This document shows, one piece after another, positions 16,435 to 24,302 of a stretch of 64,000 nucleotides of DNA. A program made the translations under genes and the position numbers. Origin of the DNA: Cellulomonas taurus (GTDB lineage Bacteria > Actinomycetota > Actinomycetes > Actinomycetales > Cellulomonadaceae). The notes beneath the pieces are model-generated. The model saw only the letters and a list, made by a program, of their open reading frames with translations, was not told the DNA's origin and made no database searches. The DNA is taken from assembly GCF_012931845.1 (NCBI RefSeq), contig NZ_CP051884.1, forward strand, positions 806,001 through 870,000. The letters are read 5' to 3'. How positions within the stretch are numbered: position 1 is the first letter of the stretch; each line of letters starts with the position of its first letter.

Positions 16435-17952
16435 ATGCACGAGGTGGACGTCCTGGTGATCGGGGGCGGCGCGGCCGGGCTGAGCGGTGCGCTGACCCTG
16501 GGGCGGGCCCGACGGTCGGTGCTGGTGGTGGACGCCGGGGAACCGCGCAACGCCCCGGCGGCGCACATGCACGGCTTCCTGGGGCACGACGGGCTGCCCC
16601 CGGCCGACCTGCTGGCGCGCGGTCGCGCCGAGGTCGAGGGCTACGGGGTGCGGCTGCATCACGGGCGGGTGACGGCGGCTGTGCCAGAGGGCAACGGCTT
16701 CCTCGCCACCCTGGACGGCGGGGCCGAGGTCCGGGCTCGCCGGGTGCTGGTCGCCACCGGGCTGGTCGACGAGCTGCCGGAGGTCGACGGCTTGCGCGCT
16801 CGCTGGGGCCGGGACGTGGTGCACTGCCCGTACTGCCACGGCTGGGAGGTGCGCGACCGGCGGATCGTGCTGCTCGGCTCGATGCACCAGGCACTGCTCT
16901 GGCGGAACTGGACCGCCGCGCTGACCTGGGTCACCCCGACCACCCCCGAGGCCGACGACCGGGCGAAGCTCGCGGCGCTGGGGATCACCGTCGTCGAGGA
17001 TGCCCCGGCCGAGGTGCTGGTCGAGGCGGATGCGGTCACCGGGATCCGGTTGGCCTCCGGTCGGGTGCTGGAGGCCGAGGTGATCGCCACCGGTGCGCCG
17101 ATGCGCCCGCGTCTGGACGGACTCGACGGGCTGGGACTGGTCGCCGAGGAGGGGCCGTTCCCCGGATCGAGCTTCCTGCCGACCGGTGATCGCGGCCAGA
17201 CGGTGGTGCCGGGGGTGCGTGCGGCGGGCAACGTGACCGACCTCAGTGCGCAGGTGGTGGTCGCGGCAGCCGAAGGGCAGATGGCCGCGGCGATGCTGAA
17301 CATGGAGCTGATCGAGGAGGACACCACCCGCGCGATGCACCGTCCGCCCACCGGCCGGGACTACTGGGAGGACCGGTACGCCGGAACCGAGCGGGTCTGG
17401 TCCGGGCGGCCGAACCGGGTGCTGGAGACCGAGGCGGCGACCCTGACCCCGGGAACCGCCGCGGACATCGGTGCCGGCGAGGGCGGGGACGCGGTGTGGC
17501 TGGCGACGCGCGGCTGGGACGTGACGGCGGTCGACATCGCGCAGGGCGCCCTGGACAAGGTGGCGGCGCTCGCGGCCGAGCAGGGCGTGGCGGTCCGCAC
17601 CGAGCGCGCCGATGTCGGGGAATGGGACGACGGACGGCGCTACGACCTGGTGACCTCGCACTTCCTGCACCCGGAGCCCGGTATCCGGGACGACCTGTTC
17701 CGCCGGATGGCCGCGGCGGTGGCACCGGGGGGCACGCTGCTGATCGTCGGCCATCACCCGCACGACCGGCACCTGCGGGACGGCCTGGGCGCTCTGGAGG
17801 ACTGGTTCGTCACCGCGGAGCAGGTGGCGGCGCTGCTGGATCCGGACGAGTGGCAGATCGAGGTCGCCGAGTCACGGCCCCGGACGGAGGAGCACGCGGG
17901 CCGTCAGCACGAGGTGGCCGATGCCGTGCTGCGGGCGCGCCGCCGGGGCTGA
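16435..17952 (+). CDS. Fused thioredoxin-reductase-like FAD oxidoreductase / SAM-dependent methyltransferase
   Basis: A 505-residue two-domain protein. Residues 1-300 are a low-molecular-weight thioredoxin-reductase-like flavoprotein: the FAD dinucleotide motif VIGGGAAGLSGAL, the redox pair Cys131-Pro-Tyr-Cys134 (HCPYCHGWE), and a C-terminal FAD stretch RAAGNVTD. From Met301 (MHRPPTGRDYWEDRY) a class I methyltransferase follows, with SAM motif I ADIGAGEGGDAVWLA and motif TLLIVGHHPHD. ATG 16435 has GGAG 7 nt upstream; the open frame further upstream is a shadow of the regulator. There is no stop between the domains, and actinobacterial fusions of this kind are known. The methyl acceptor and electron partner are unknown; disulfide or toxic-electrophile detoxification is a guess. 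The divergent XRE-cupin protein is its likely regulator. Confidence 0.9.
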   Translation: MHEVDVLVIGGGAAGLSGALTLGRARRSVLVVDAGEPRNAPAAHMHGFLGHDGLPPADLLARGRAEVEGYGVRLHHGRVTAAVPEGNGFLATLDGGAEVRARRVLVATGLVDELPEVDGLRARWGRDVVHCPYCHGWEVRDRRIVLLGSMHQALLWRNWTAALTWVTPTTPEADDRAKLAALGITVVEDAPAEVLVEADAVTGIRLASGRVLEAEVIATGAPMRPRLDGLDGLGLVAEEGPFPGSSFLPTGDRGQTVVPGVRAAGNVTDLSAQVVVAAAEGQMAAAMLNMELIEEDTTRAMHRPPTGRDYWEDRYAGTERVWSGRPNRVLETEAATLTPGTAADIGAGEGGDAVWLATRGWDVTAVDIAQGALDKVAALAAEQGVAVRTERADVGEWDDGRRYDLVTSHFLHPEPGIRDDLFRRMAAAVAPGGTLLIVGHHPHDRHLRDGLGALEDWFVTAEQVAALLDPDEWQIEVAESRPRTEEHAGRQHEVADAVLRARRRG

Positions 17953-17964
17953 CATGCTGGCGGG

Positions 17965-18438
17965 ATGAGCGAGGACCTGAGCCGCCTGGTGGCGGAGGTG
18001 GAAGCACAGGAGCGCGAGCTGCGGTTCGCGACCTTCACGAATGACGACGCCTGGGAGCTGGGCTGCCTGCTGGTCGCCCTCGCCGCCGGGCGGCAGCTGG
18101 CGGTCACGGTGGACATCCGCCGCGGCCGTCAGCAGCTGTTCCACGCCGCACGGCCGGGCACGACCCCGGACAACGACAGCTGGATCGAGCGCAAGACCCG
18201 GGTGGTGGAACGCTTCGGCACCTCCTCCTTCCTGGCCGGTCTCCGGCACCGGGCGGCGGGGACCACCTTCGCGGAGAAGCAGGGGCTGTCGGTGCAGGAG
18301 TACGCGGCGCACGGCGGGGCGTTCCCGGTGCACGTCGAGGGGGTCGGCGTCGTCGGCGTGGTCACGGTCTCTGGGCTGCCGCAGGCGGAGGACCACGCGC
18401 TGGTGGTGGAGGCGGTCCGCCGGTTCCTGGACGGCTGA
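17965..18438 (+). CDS. Heme-degrading-domain / UPF0303 (DUF336, HbpS-like) protein
   Basis: A 157-residue cytosolic protein of the DUF336/HbpS-like alpha/beta fold. It has the characteristic layout of a helix, the strand AVTVDIRRGRQQLFHAA, and the C-terminal strand pair GVGVVGVVTVSGLPQAEDHALVVEAVRRFL. Family members bind heme or small cofactors, and in YbjQ/YBR137W-like proteins a stress or adaptor role is reported. No signal peptide is seen, unlike Streptomyces HbpS. It starts 12 nt after the oxidoreductase-methyltransferase gene and is probably in the same operon, hinting at a redox-related job. Confidence 0.8.
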   Translation: MSEDLSRLVAEVEAQERELRFATFTNDDAWELGCLLVALAAGRQLAVTVDIRRGRQQLFHAARPGTTPDNDSWIERKTRVVERFGTSSFLAGLRHRAAGTTFAEKQGLSVQEYAAHGGAFPVHVEGVGVVGVVTVSGLPQAEDHALVVEAVRRFLDG

Positions 18439-18561
18439 GCCGTTCCCGACGGGTGTCCCGCCCGGACGGGTGTGCTGCCAGGACGGTGGGCTGCCCGCGC
18501 CGGGATGCGAGGCGCCGCGCTCCGGCGCACAGTCGACAGGGACACCCGAAGGAGGCTCACC

Positions 18562-18831
18562 ATGCCGGAACGCGATCCCGGTCCCAGCGTCAAGGACAAG
18601 GAGCTCTACGAGGAGCTCCGGGACGAGGGGAACAGCAAGGAGAAGTCGGCCCGGATCGCCAACGCCGCCGCGGCGCGAGGACGCAGCGACGTGGGCAAGA
18701 AGGGCGGCGAGTCCGGGTCCTACGACGACTGGACGGTCGACGACCTGCGCAAGCGGGCGGCCGAACTGGACATCGAGGGCCGTTCGGAGATGAAGAAGGA
18801 CGAGCTGATCGAGGCACTGCGCTCGCACTGA
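18562..18831 (+). CDS. Small DUF7218 / Rho N-terminal-like protein
   Basis: An 89-residue, highly charged protein. The first ~50 residues (KDKELYEELRDEGNSKEKSARIANAAAA) match the short ChaB/DUF7218-like segment found in many actinobacteria. Residues ~55-89 (YDDWTVDDLRKRAAELDIEGRSEMKKDELIEALRSH) form a SAP/Rho_N-type helix-extended-loop-helix that usually binds nucleic acid. The start has a textbook AAGGAGG 7 nt upstream, suggesting strong translation. It is separated from the upstream gene by 123 nt and ends in a strong hairpin. A nucleoid- or stress-associated DNA-binding role is likely but unproven. Confidence 0.85.
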   Translation: MPERDPGPSVKDKELYEELRDEGNSKEKSARIANAAAARGRSDVGKKGGESGSYDDWTVDDLRKRAAELDIEGRSEMKKDELIEALRSH

Positions 18832-18836
18832 GCGCA

Positions 18837-18885
18837 ACGACGACGGCCCGGCCCCGCGGTGGATGCGGGGTCGGGCCGTCGTCGT
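18837..18885. terminator. Bidirectional hairpin terminator
   Basis: A 21-bp stem (arms 18837-18857 and 18865-18885, one G-U pair) with a 7-nt loop sits exactly between two convergent genes and can stop transcription from both sides. Confidence 0.85.
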
Positions 18886-18892
18886 GTCGGAC

Positions 18893-20191
18893 TCAGTGCT
18901 CGTGGTCCTCGTGGTCGTGGTCCTCGTGGTCGGCCCCGTGCGCGGCGCCCTCGCCGGTGGCGACGGTCAGCTCGTTCGGGGTGACCGACAGGTCGGTGGT
19001 GTTCCAGACCTCGCCGGTGAGCACATCGACGGCCAGCAGTCGGTCGTTCGCCGGGTCGGTGATGTAGGCGGTGCCCTCGTGCACCCGGATCGCCGGGCGC
19101 GGCTCCTGCCAATTCTCCGGCTCCTCCCACGCGTCCAGCACCGGCATGGATCGGACCAGGGTGCCGGTCTCCGGGTCGATCACGTGCAGGTTGCCGTCGG
19201 TGCCGAGCACCAGGGCCTCACCGTCGTCGCCGCGGGCCAGCGAGCGGAAGGTGTAGGAGGACGGCAGGTCGACCAGGGTCAGGGCCGCCGTTCGGGTGTC
19301 GATCAGGCTGACCCGGGTCGGGCGCTCCAGCTCGGCGTCCGGGTCGGACTTGTAGTCGCCGAGCACGACCGGGGACTCCTCGGAGCCGGCCTGGTTGCCG
19401 ATCCGGCCGTAGGCGTCCGGGCTGGTGACCTTGGTGATCTGCCCGTCGGCGACCACCAGGGCGCCGTCCTCGCAGCCGATCACCACGGTCTCCTCGGCGG
19501 CCATCGCCTCACCGTGCACGCCGGGGCACTGGTCGTTCACGGCGGTCTCGATGCCGTCGGCGGCCAGCAGTCGGATGCCGGTGCGGGCGTCCTCGTCGCC
19601 CTCGGAGACCACGACGCTGCCGTCGTGCAGTTCCACCGCGACGCCGTGGTGCGCCTCGGGGGTGGTGAACTCGCGCCGCTCGGCGTCGGGATCGGCGATC
19701 GCCGCGGAGTCGACGACGGTGACCTGGCCGGTGCCGTCGTCGAACAGGGCGGTCCGGCCCTCGTGCACGACGACGTGGCCGGGGGTCTCGGCGCTGTAGG
19801 TGAGGTCGGTGAGGGTCGGGTCGGCGGTGAAGAAGTGCGAGTGGTCGCCGTGTGCCTGACCCCAGGTCCCGGCGTCGAGCACCTGGAAGCCTCCCGCGGT
19901 GGACACCAGCACGTGCCGACCGTCGCCGGCCGGGTTGACCCGGTTGAAGCCGTCCAGCTCCAGGTCGGCGACCAGGTCCAGGGTGGTGGCGTCGAGGACC
20001 TGGATGCCGCCGTCGTAGGTGAGGACCAGGCGCGGCTTGAGGCTGGCCGACTCCTGCGCGGTGGCGGTCGGCTCGGGGGTGGTGGTCGCGGCGGCGGTCG
20101 TGGTGTCGTCGGACTGTCCGCAGGCGGCCAGCAGCAGGGCGGCGGTGAGGCCGGCGCCGAGGGCGGCGAAGGGTCGGGTGCGGGTGTTCAT
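18893..20191 (-). CDS. AztD-like zinc metallochaperone lipoprotein
   Basis: A 432-residue secreted beta-propeller-like protein. The signal peptide ends in a lipobox LLAAC with Cys24. The body has repeated YVTN-like blades (YDGGIQVLDATTLDLVADLELDG; GTLVRSMPVLDAWEEPENW) and metal-binding His clusters (GQAHGDHSHFF and APEAHHG-type sites). It ends in a His/Asp-rich tail (HEDHDHEDHEH). This layout matches AztD, the periplasmic chaperone that passes Zn to the AztABC importer; no aztABC is adjacent here. A Zur/Fur-like palindrome lies 74 nt upstream, between the candidate -10 TAAGTT (20253-20258) and the -35 region, which supports zinc repression. The Shine-Dalgarno is poor. Confidence 0.82.
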   Translation of the reverse strand: MNTRTRPFAALGAGLTAALLLAACGQSDDTTTAAATTTPEPTATAQESASLKPRLVLTYDGGIQVLDATTLDLVADLELDGFNRVNPAGDGRHVLVSTAGGFQVLDAGTWGQAHGDHSHFFTADPTLTDLTYSAETPGHVVVHEGRTALFDDGTGQVTVVDSAAIADPDAERREFTTPEAHHGVAVELHDGSVVVSEGDEDARTGIRLLAADGIETAVNDQCPGVHGEAMAAEETVVIGCEDGALVVADGQITKVTSPDAYGRIGNQAGSEESPVVLGDYKSDPDAELERPTRVSLIDTRTAALTLVDLPSSYTFRSLARGDDGEALVLGTDGNLHVIDPETGTLVRSMPVLDAWEEPENWQEPRPAIRVHEGTAYITDPANDRLLAVDVLTGEVWNTTDLSVTPNELTVATGEGAAHGADHEDHDHEDHEH

Positions 20192-20264
20192 GGTTGAGGG
20201 CGCGGACGGGCCGCGCCGACTCCTTCCCAGGTGGGTCGATGTGGTGGGAAGGAACTTAGCACGT

Positions 20265-20277
20265 AATGAGAATCATT
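20265..20277. promoter_or_regulatory. Zur/Fur-like operator of the AztD gene
   Basis: AATGA-GAA-TCATT is a 5-bp-arm palindrome matching the core of Fur-superfamily boxes (AATGATAATCATT) at 12 of 13 positions. It sits 6 nt upstream of a TAAGTT -10 candidate, where a bound repressor would block RNA polymerase. Confidence 0.65.
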
Positions 20278-20357
20278 CCAGCTAGTCGCCGGCGCGGACT
20301 GATCCACCCCTGCGGCGGGTGGCCGCGTTCGCTCATCGGTCGGTGGCCAGTGGCTGG

Positions 20358-20888
20358 TCAGTCCTGCGGCGTGAGCGCGTAGTACGCCCGATCCCGGTAC
20401 ACCAGCGGCTCGGCCTCCGGGCGGGTGGCATGGTCCAGCGCTCGCACCGAGACCAGGAAGCTGGTGCCCACCGGGGTGCGCTGCACCACCCGTCCCCGCA
20501 CCCAGGACTGCACGCCGTCCAGCACCGGCTCACCGGTGGGCAGCTGCGACCAGCCACCCTCGGCGAACCTGTCCACCCCCCGGGCGGCGAACCTGCCGGA
20601 GAGCGCCGCCTGGTCGTGCGCCAGGAAGCTCACCACCAGGGTCTTCGCCCGGGACAGCGCGGGCCAGGACGAGGAGCCGGAGTCGATGCTGAACGCCAGC
20701 AGCGGCGGGGACGCCGAGACCGAGATGACCGAGGTGGCGGTGAAGCCGACCGGACCGGCGTCGTCCAGCAGTGTCACCACGGCGACCCCGGCGGCGTGCT
20801 GCCGGAACACCGTCTTGTACTGCTCCGGGGTGAGCTGCGGCTCGTCCTGCTCGATCAGGTCGGCCTCCAGCTGGTGCAGGGTGGTCAT
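20358..20888 (-). CDS. Flavin reductase-like domain protein (FMN-binding)
   Basis: A 176-residue protein of the flavin reductase-like (split-barrel FMN-binding) family. Such proteins use NAD(P)H to supply reduced FMN to two-component monooxygenases. Typical segments are FRQHAAGVAVVTLLDD, GFTATSVISVSASPPLLAFSI (flavin-binding strand-turn-strand) and RGRVVQRTPVGTSFLVSVRAL. It is the last gene of the sulfur operon and overlaps the FMN reductase gene by 4 nt. It is the likely partner of the LLM monooxygenase and the DszC/SfnB-like enzyme upstream. Confidence 0.88.
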   Translation of the reverse strand: MTTLHQLEADLIEQDEPQLTPEQYKTVFRQHAAGVAVVTLLDDAGPVGFTATSVISVSASPPLLAFSIDSGSSSWPALSRAKTLVVSFLAHDQAALSGRFAARGVDRFAEGGWSQLPTGEPVLDGVQSWVRGRVVQRTPVGTSFLVSVRALDHATRPEAEPLVYRDRAYYALTPQD

Positions 20889-21403
20889 CGGATCGCCTCC
20901 ACGGTCACGGTCCGGCGCAGCGCCGGTTCCTCGGTCGCCCACCAGGCGGCGAGCTGGTCGTCGATGGCGGTCAGCTGTCCGGCGGTGACCACCAGGGAAC
21001 GGGTGGGCACGATCGCCCCCAGCTCGACCAGCACCGGGCGCAGGTGGGCCTCGCCGACCAGGGCGTGGCCCGGGTCGCCGGGCACCACCAGCGGGACGGC
21101 GACGACCCCGGCGAGGCCACGGGGGCCGTAGAGGTCGAGGAACGCCTTGAGCAGTCCGGTGAAGGACGCCTTGTGCACCGGGGTGGCGACGACCAGGACC
21201 CCCGCGTCGGCGGCGCTGCGTAGGGCGACGTCGGCACGGGGGTGCTCGGCGGCGAACAAGTCGGCGGCCAGGCCGCTGAGGTCGATCGAGTCGCCCGGTG
21301 TCAGGTCGAGGCGGTTGGCGAGGAAGGCGGCGGTGGTGTCGGCGGCACCGGCGGTGCGCGAGCCGGGGCGGGGATTGCCGATCAGGGTGACGACGGTGGT
21401 CAT
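20885..21403 (-). CDS. NADPH-dependent FMN reductase (SsuE/MsuE-like)
   Basis: A 172-residue flavodoxin-fold reductase. The N-terminal phosphate-binding loop is IGNPRPGSRT, followed by VVATPVHKASFTGLLKAFLDLYGPRGLAG, the flavin-contacting region conserved in SsuE and MsuE. These enzymes give FMNH2 to alkanesulfonate monooxygenases. It starts 12 nt after the upstream FAD oxidase gene and overlaps the flavin reductase gene by 4 nt. Two different flavin reductases in one operon suggest they serve two monooxygenases. Confidence 0.9.
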   Translation of the reverse strand: MTTVVTLIGNPRPGSRTAGAADTTAAFLANRLDLTPGDSIDLSGLAADLFAAEHPRADVALRSAADAGVLVVATPVHKASFTGLLKAFLDLYGPRGLAGVVAVPLVVPGDPGHALVGEAHLRPVLVELGAIVPTRSLVVTAGQLTAIDDQLAAWWATEEPALRRTVTVEAIR

Positions 21404-21415
21404 GGTTCGGTCCTC

Positions 21416-22729
21416 TCAGATCGCCTTGCCGGGGTTGAGCACCCCGGCCGGGTCGAGTGCGTCCTTGATCCGGTGCAGGGTGGTGCGGGCGACCGGGTCC
21501 AGCTCGTCGGCCAGCCAGCGGCGCTTCAGGACGCCGATCCCGTGTTCGCCGCTGAGAGTGCCGCCGAGGCGCAGCGCCAGCGCCACGATGGCGTCCACGG
21601 TCTCCTGCACCCGAGGGGTGACGGCCCCGTCGTCGGTGAGCACCAGGGGGTGGATCACCCCGGCGCCGGCATGGGCGAAGGTGAACACCGGGACCCCGGT
21701 GCTGTCGGAGATCGCGGCGATCCCGGCCAGCGTCTCGGCGAGTGCTGTCCGGGGCACCGAGACGTCCTCGATCAGCACCCGCCCGAGTCGTTGCACCGCG
21801 GGCAGCGCACCCCGGCGGGTCGCGATCAGGCGCTCGGAGCGAGCGGGGTCGTCGGTGATGTCCACCCGCACCGCCGTGGGCCGGATCCGGTCGGCGAGGG
21901 CGGCGGCCTCGGCGAGGGCGGAGGGTCCTTCCAACTGGATCAGCAGGAAGGCGGCTCCGTCGGTGGCCAGCACCGGGTCCACGGCGGCCAGCGTGGCGCC
22001 GTCCAGCAGCTCCAAGGTGTCCGCGGCCGGGATGGTCAGCGCGGCCGCGGCGGCGGTGGCGACATCGGGGAACAGGGCGGCGACGGTGGCGGTGGACACC
22101 GGCAGCGGTTGCAGCCGGACGGTGGCCCGGACCACGATCCCGAGCGTCCCCTCCGAACCCACGAACAGGGAGGTCAGGTCGTATCCGGTGACGCTGCGCG
22201 GCCCGGCGGTGCCGGTGCGCAGCAGCTCGCCGTCGGCCAGCACCACGTCCAGGCCCAGCACCGCCTCCCGGGTGCCGCCGTGCCGGGCGCAGCGCAGCCC
22301 GCCGGCATTGGTGGCGATGGTGCCGCCGATGCTGGCGATGGCGACGCTGCCCGGGTCCGGGGCGTAGCGCAGGCCGTGGGCGGCGGCGGCCCGGTCCAGG
22401 TCGGCCACGATCACCCCGGGCTGCACCACGGCGGTGCGGGTGACCGGGTCGATCGACTCGATGGCGTCCAGCCCCGACAGATCCAGCACGACCTGCCCGG
22501 CGGTGGCCGAGGCGCCCCCGGTCAGGCCGGTCCCGGCGCCGCGCGGCACCACGGTGACCCGCTCGGCGGTGGCCCAGCGCAGCACCGCCTGCACCTCGGC
22601 GATGCTGCCCGGGCGGACCACCGCATCCGGCGGCGTTCCCGGTGACCAGCCGGACCTGTCGCTGTGCGCGGCGGTGCGGGCGGCGACCGACCGGTCCGTG
22701 GGGGCGAGGTCGTCCAGGGTGACCGTCAT
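21416..22729 (-). CDS. FAD-binding oxidase, GlcD / D-2-hydroxyacid dehydrogenase type
   Basis: A 437-residue VAO-family flavoenzyme. The PCMH FAD-binding domain has PRGAGTGLTGGASA and the GGTIATNAGGLRCARHGGTRE stretch. The C-terminal FAD-oxidase C domain has HAGAGVIHPLV and SGEHGIGVLKRRWL with its conserved His residues. The family oxidises glycolate, D-lactate or other D-2-hydroxyacids to 2-oxoacids. In a sulfur operon a substrate such as sulfolactate, or a hydroxyacid left after C-S cleavage, is possible but unproven. The ATG overlaps the stop of the alpha/beta-hydrolase gene by 4 nt. Confidence 0.87.
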   Translation of the reverse strand: MTVTLDDLAPTDRSVAARTAAHSDRSGWSPGTPPDAVVRPGSIAEVQAVLRWATAERVTVVPRGAGTGLTGGASATAGQVVLDLSGLDAIESIDPVTRTAVVQPGVIVADLDRAAAAHGLRYAPDPGSVAIASIGGTIATNAGGLRCARHGGTREAVLGLDVVLADGELLRTGTAGPRSVTGYDLTSLFVGSEGTLGIVVRATVRLQPLPVSTATVAALFPDVATAAAAALTIPAADTLELLDGATLAAVDPVLATDGAAFLLIQLEGPSALAEAAALADRIRPTAVRVDITDDPARSERLIATRRGALPAVQRLGRVLIEDVSVPRTALAETLAGIAAISDSTGVPVFTFAHAGAGVIHPLVLTDDGAVTPRVQETVDAIVALALRLGGTLSGEHGIGVLKRRWLADELDPVARTTLHRIKDALDPAGVLNPGKAI

Positions 22730-23454
22730 GCCGGGCGCACCACGGTCGACCCGGAGCGCAGGCGCTCCAGGAACAGGATCACGGTGGCGGCGACCGAGCG
22801 GTGCTGGACGTCGTTGAGCACGTCGTGCAACCCGTCGGTGACCACGGTGACCTCCGCGCCGAGCCCTGCCAACACCGGCAGCGCGTCGGCGGCCGGGCTG
22901 ATCGGATCGGCGGCCCCGTGCACCGCCAGGGTCGGCACGCCCAGCACGCCCGGGGTGACCGGCGCGATCGGCAGCACGAGGGTGTCGGCGCTGCCGCCGA
23001 GACCTCGTCGGGCGCTGCGGGCCAGCACGCCGCGGTGGTTCGGGCAGGCGGTGCGGGCGGCGATCTCGGTCTCCCAGCTGCCGCCCCAGGCCTGACCCAG
23101 CGGACCGGGGACCACCGGCAGCCCGGCCAGGACCACAGCATCGGCGGCCGCACCGGAGCGGACCAGCTCGACGGCGGTGAGCGCACCGGCGTCCACCCCC
23201 ACCAGGACGCGGGGCCCGGGCAGGGTGTGGTCGGCCAGCAGTGCGGCGGCCGTGGCCGGGGCGCTCGGGTCGTCGTCCACCGCGATCACCCGGTAGGCGT
23301 CCGCGGCGATCCGGCTGCCGAAGCGCTGGTACACCTCCGGGGTCTCGCCCCGGCCGACCACCAGGATCAGGGTGCCGCGGGGTGCGAGGTGTTCCGGCTC
23401 GGACCAGGTGCGGATGGCGGCGGCGGTGGGGGTGGTGGGATCGGTGACGGTCAT
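22726..23454 (-). CDS. Alpha/beta-hydrolase-like protein with Asp at the nucleophile position
   Basis: A 242-residue alpha/beta-hydrolase fold protein. The strand-elbow-helix reads VLVGVDAGALTAVELV, placing Asp88 where the nucleophile sits (G-V-D-A-G instead of G-x-S-x-G). The late-strand LAVHGAADPISP supplies the usual Asp, and GLHDVLND near the end supplies a His. An Asp nucleophile is known in haloalkane dehalogenases and epoxide hydrolases, but this protein is shorter and the oxyanion-loop region (LVVGRGETPEVYQRFGSRI) differs from theirs. The true start is ATG 23454; the frame further upstream is a shadow of the sulfurtransferase. It overlaps both neighbours by 4 nt. The reaction is unknown. 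Confidence 0.75.
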   Translation of the reverse strand: MTVTDPTTPTAAAIRTWSEPEHLAPRGTLILVVGRGETPEVYQRFGSRIAADAYRVIAVDDDPSAPATAAALLADHTLPGPRVLVGVDAGALTAVELVRSGAAADAVVLAGLPVVPGPLGQAWGGSWETEIAARTACPNHRGVLARSARRGLGGSADTLVLPIAPVTPGVLGVPTLAVHGAADPISPAADALPVLAGLGAEVTVVTDGLHDVLNDVQHRSVAATVILFLERLRSGSTVVRPA

Positions 23455-24302
23455 CGCAGGGCCTCCTCGGCCGTGGGGTGGGGTCCCAGGACGACGGGAC
23501 GGGTGGGATCGGCGGACCAGGCGGACCAGGAGCCGGGGTAGAGCACCGGGTCGAACCCGGCGACGGTGAGCGCGAGCGCCTGATGGGCGGCGGTGACCCC
23601 GGAGCCGCAGTAGACCCCGGCCGGGCTGCCGGGCCGGGCACCGAGGGCGCTGAACCGGGCGGCCAGCTCGGCGACCGGTCGGAAGGTGCCGTCGGCGGTG
23701 ACGTTCGCTGCGGTGGGGGCGCTCACCGCACCGGGGATGTGTCCGGCCCGGGGGTCGATCGGCTCGGACTCCCCGCGGTAGCGCTCGGCCGCCCGGGCGT
23801 CCAGCAGCAGTGCCGCCTGCACCGCACCGTCGGCGTCCAGGGTGGGCAGGTGCCCGGCACTGAGGGTGACGTCGCCGGGCAACGGGGCCGGATCGTCCTG
23901 GCTCACCGCCAGCCCGGCGGCGCGCCACGCGGCGAGTCCGCCGTCGAGCAGGCGCACGTCGGCGACCCCGGCCCAGCGCAGCAGCCACCAGGCCCGGGCG
24001 GCTGACTGCCCGGCGTTGTCGTCGTAGACCACCACGGTGTCCCCGGTCCGCAGACCCCAGCGGCGGGCCGCCGCCTGCAGGTCCTCGATGGCGGGCAGCG
24101 GGTGGCGTCCGGCGTGCGACGGCGGGGCCGCGAGCTCGGTGTCCAGGTCGACGTAGACCGCCCCGGGCAGGTGGCCCGCCCGGTAGGCCGGTCGGCCGTC
24201 CGGCACCGGGAGGGTCCAGCGGACGTCGAGCAGCCGGACCGGCGCACCGGAACCGAGCAGGCGGTCGAGTGCGACGGCGTCGATCAGGTGGTCAGTGGTC
24301 AT
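23451..24302 (-). CDS. sseA: 3-mercaptopyruvate/thiosulfate sulfurtransferase (tandem rhodanese)
   Basis: A 283-residue sulfurtransferase with two rhodanese domains. The N-terminal one (residues ~8-130) is catalytically dead. The C-terminal one carries Cys232 in the active loop CGSGVTA, the motif of 3-mercaptopyruvate sulfurtransferases rather than the CRKGVTA of thiosulfate rhodaneses. It moves sulfane sulfur from 3-mercaptopyruvate (or thiosulfate) to a thiol or cyanide acceptor. Inside this operon it probably captures sulfur released by the monooxygenases. Its start overlaps the upstream LysR gene by 11 nt and its stop overlaps the hydrolase gene by 4 nt. Confidence 0.9.
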   Translation of the reverse strand: MTTDHLIDAVALDRLLGSGAPVRLLDVRWTLPVPDGRPAYRAGHLPGAVYVDLDTELAAPPSHAGRHPLPAIEDLQAAARRWGLRTGDTVVVYDDNAGQSAARAWWLLRWAGVADVRLLDGGLAAWRAAGLAVSQDDPAPLPGDVTLSAGHLPTLDADGAVQAALLLDARAAERYRGESEPIDPRAGHIPGAVSAPTAANVTADGTFRPVAELAARFSALGARPGSPAGVYCGSGVTAAHQALALTVAGFDPVLYPGSWSAWSADPTRPVVLGPHPTAEEALR

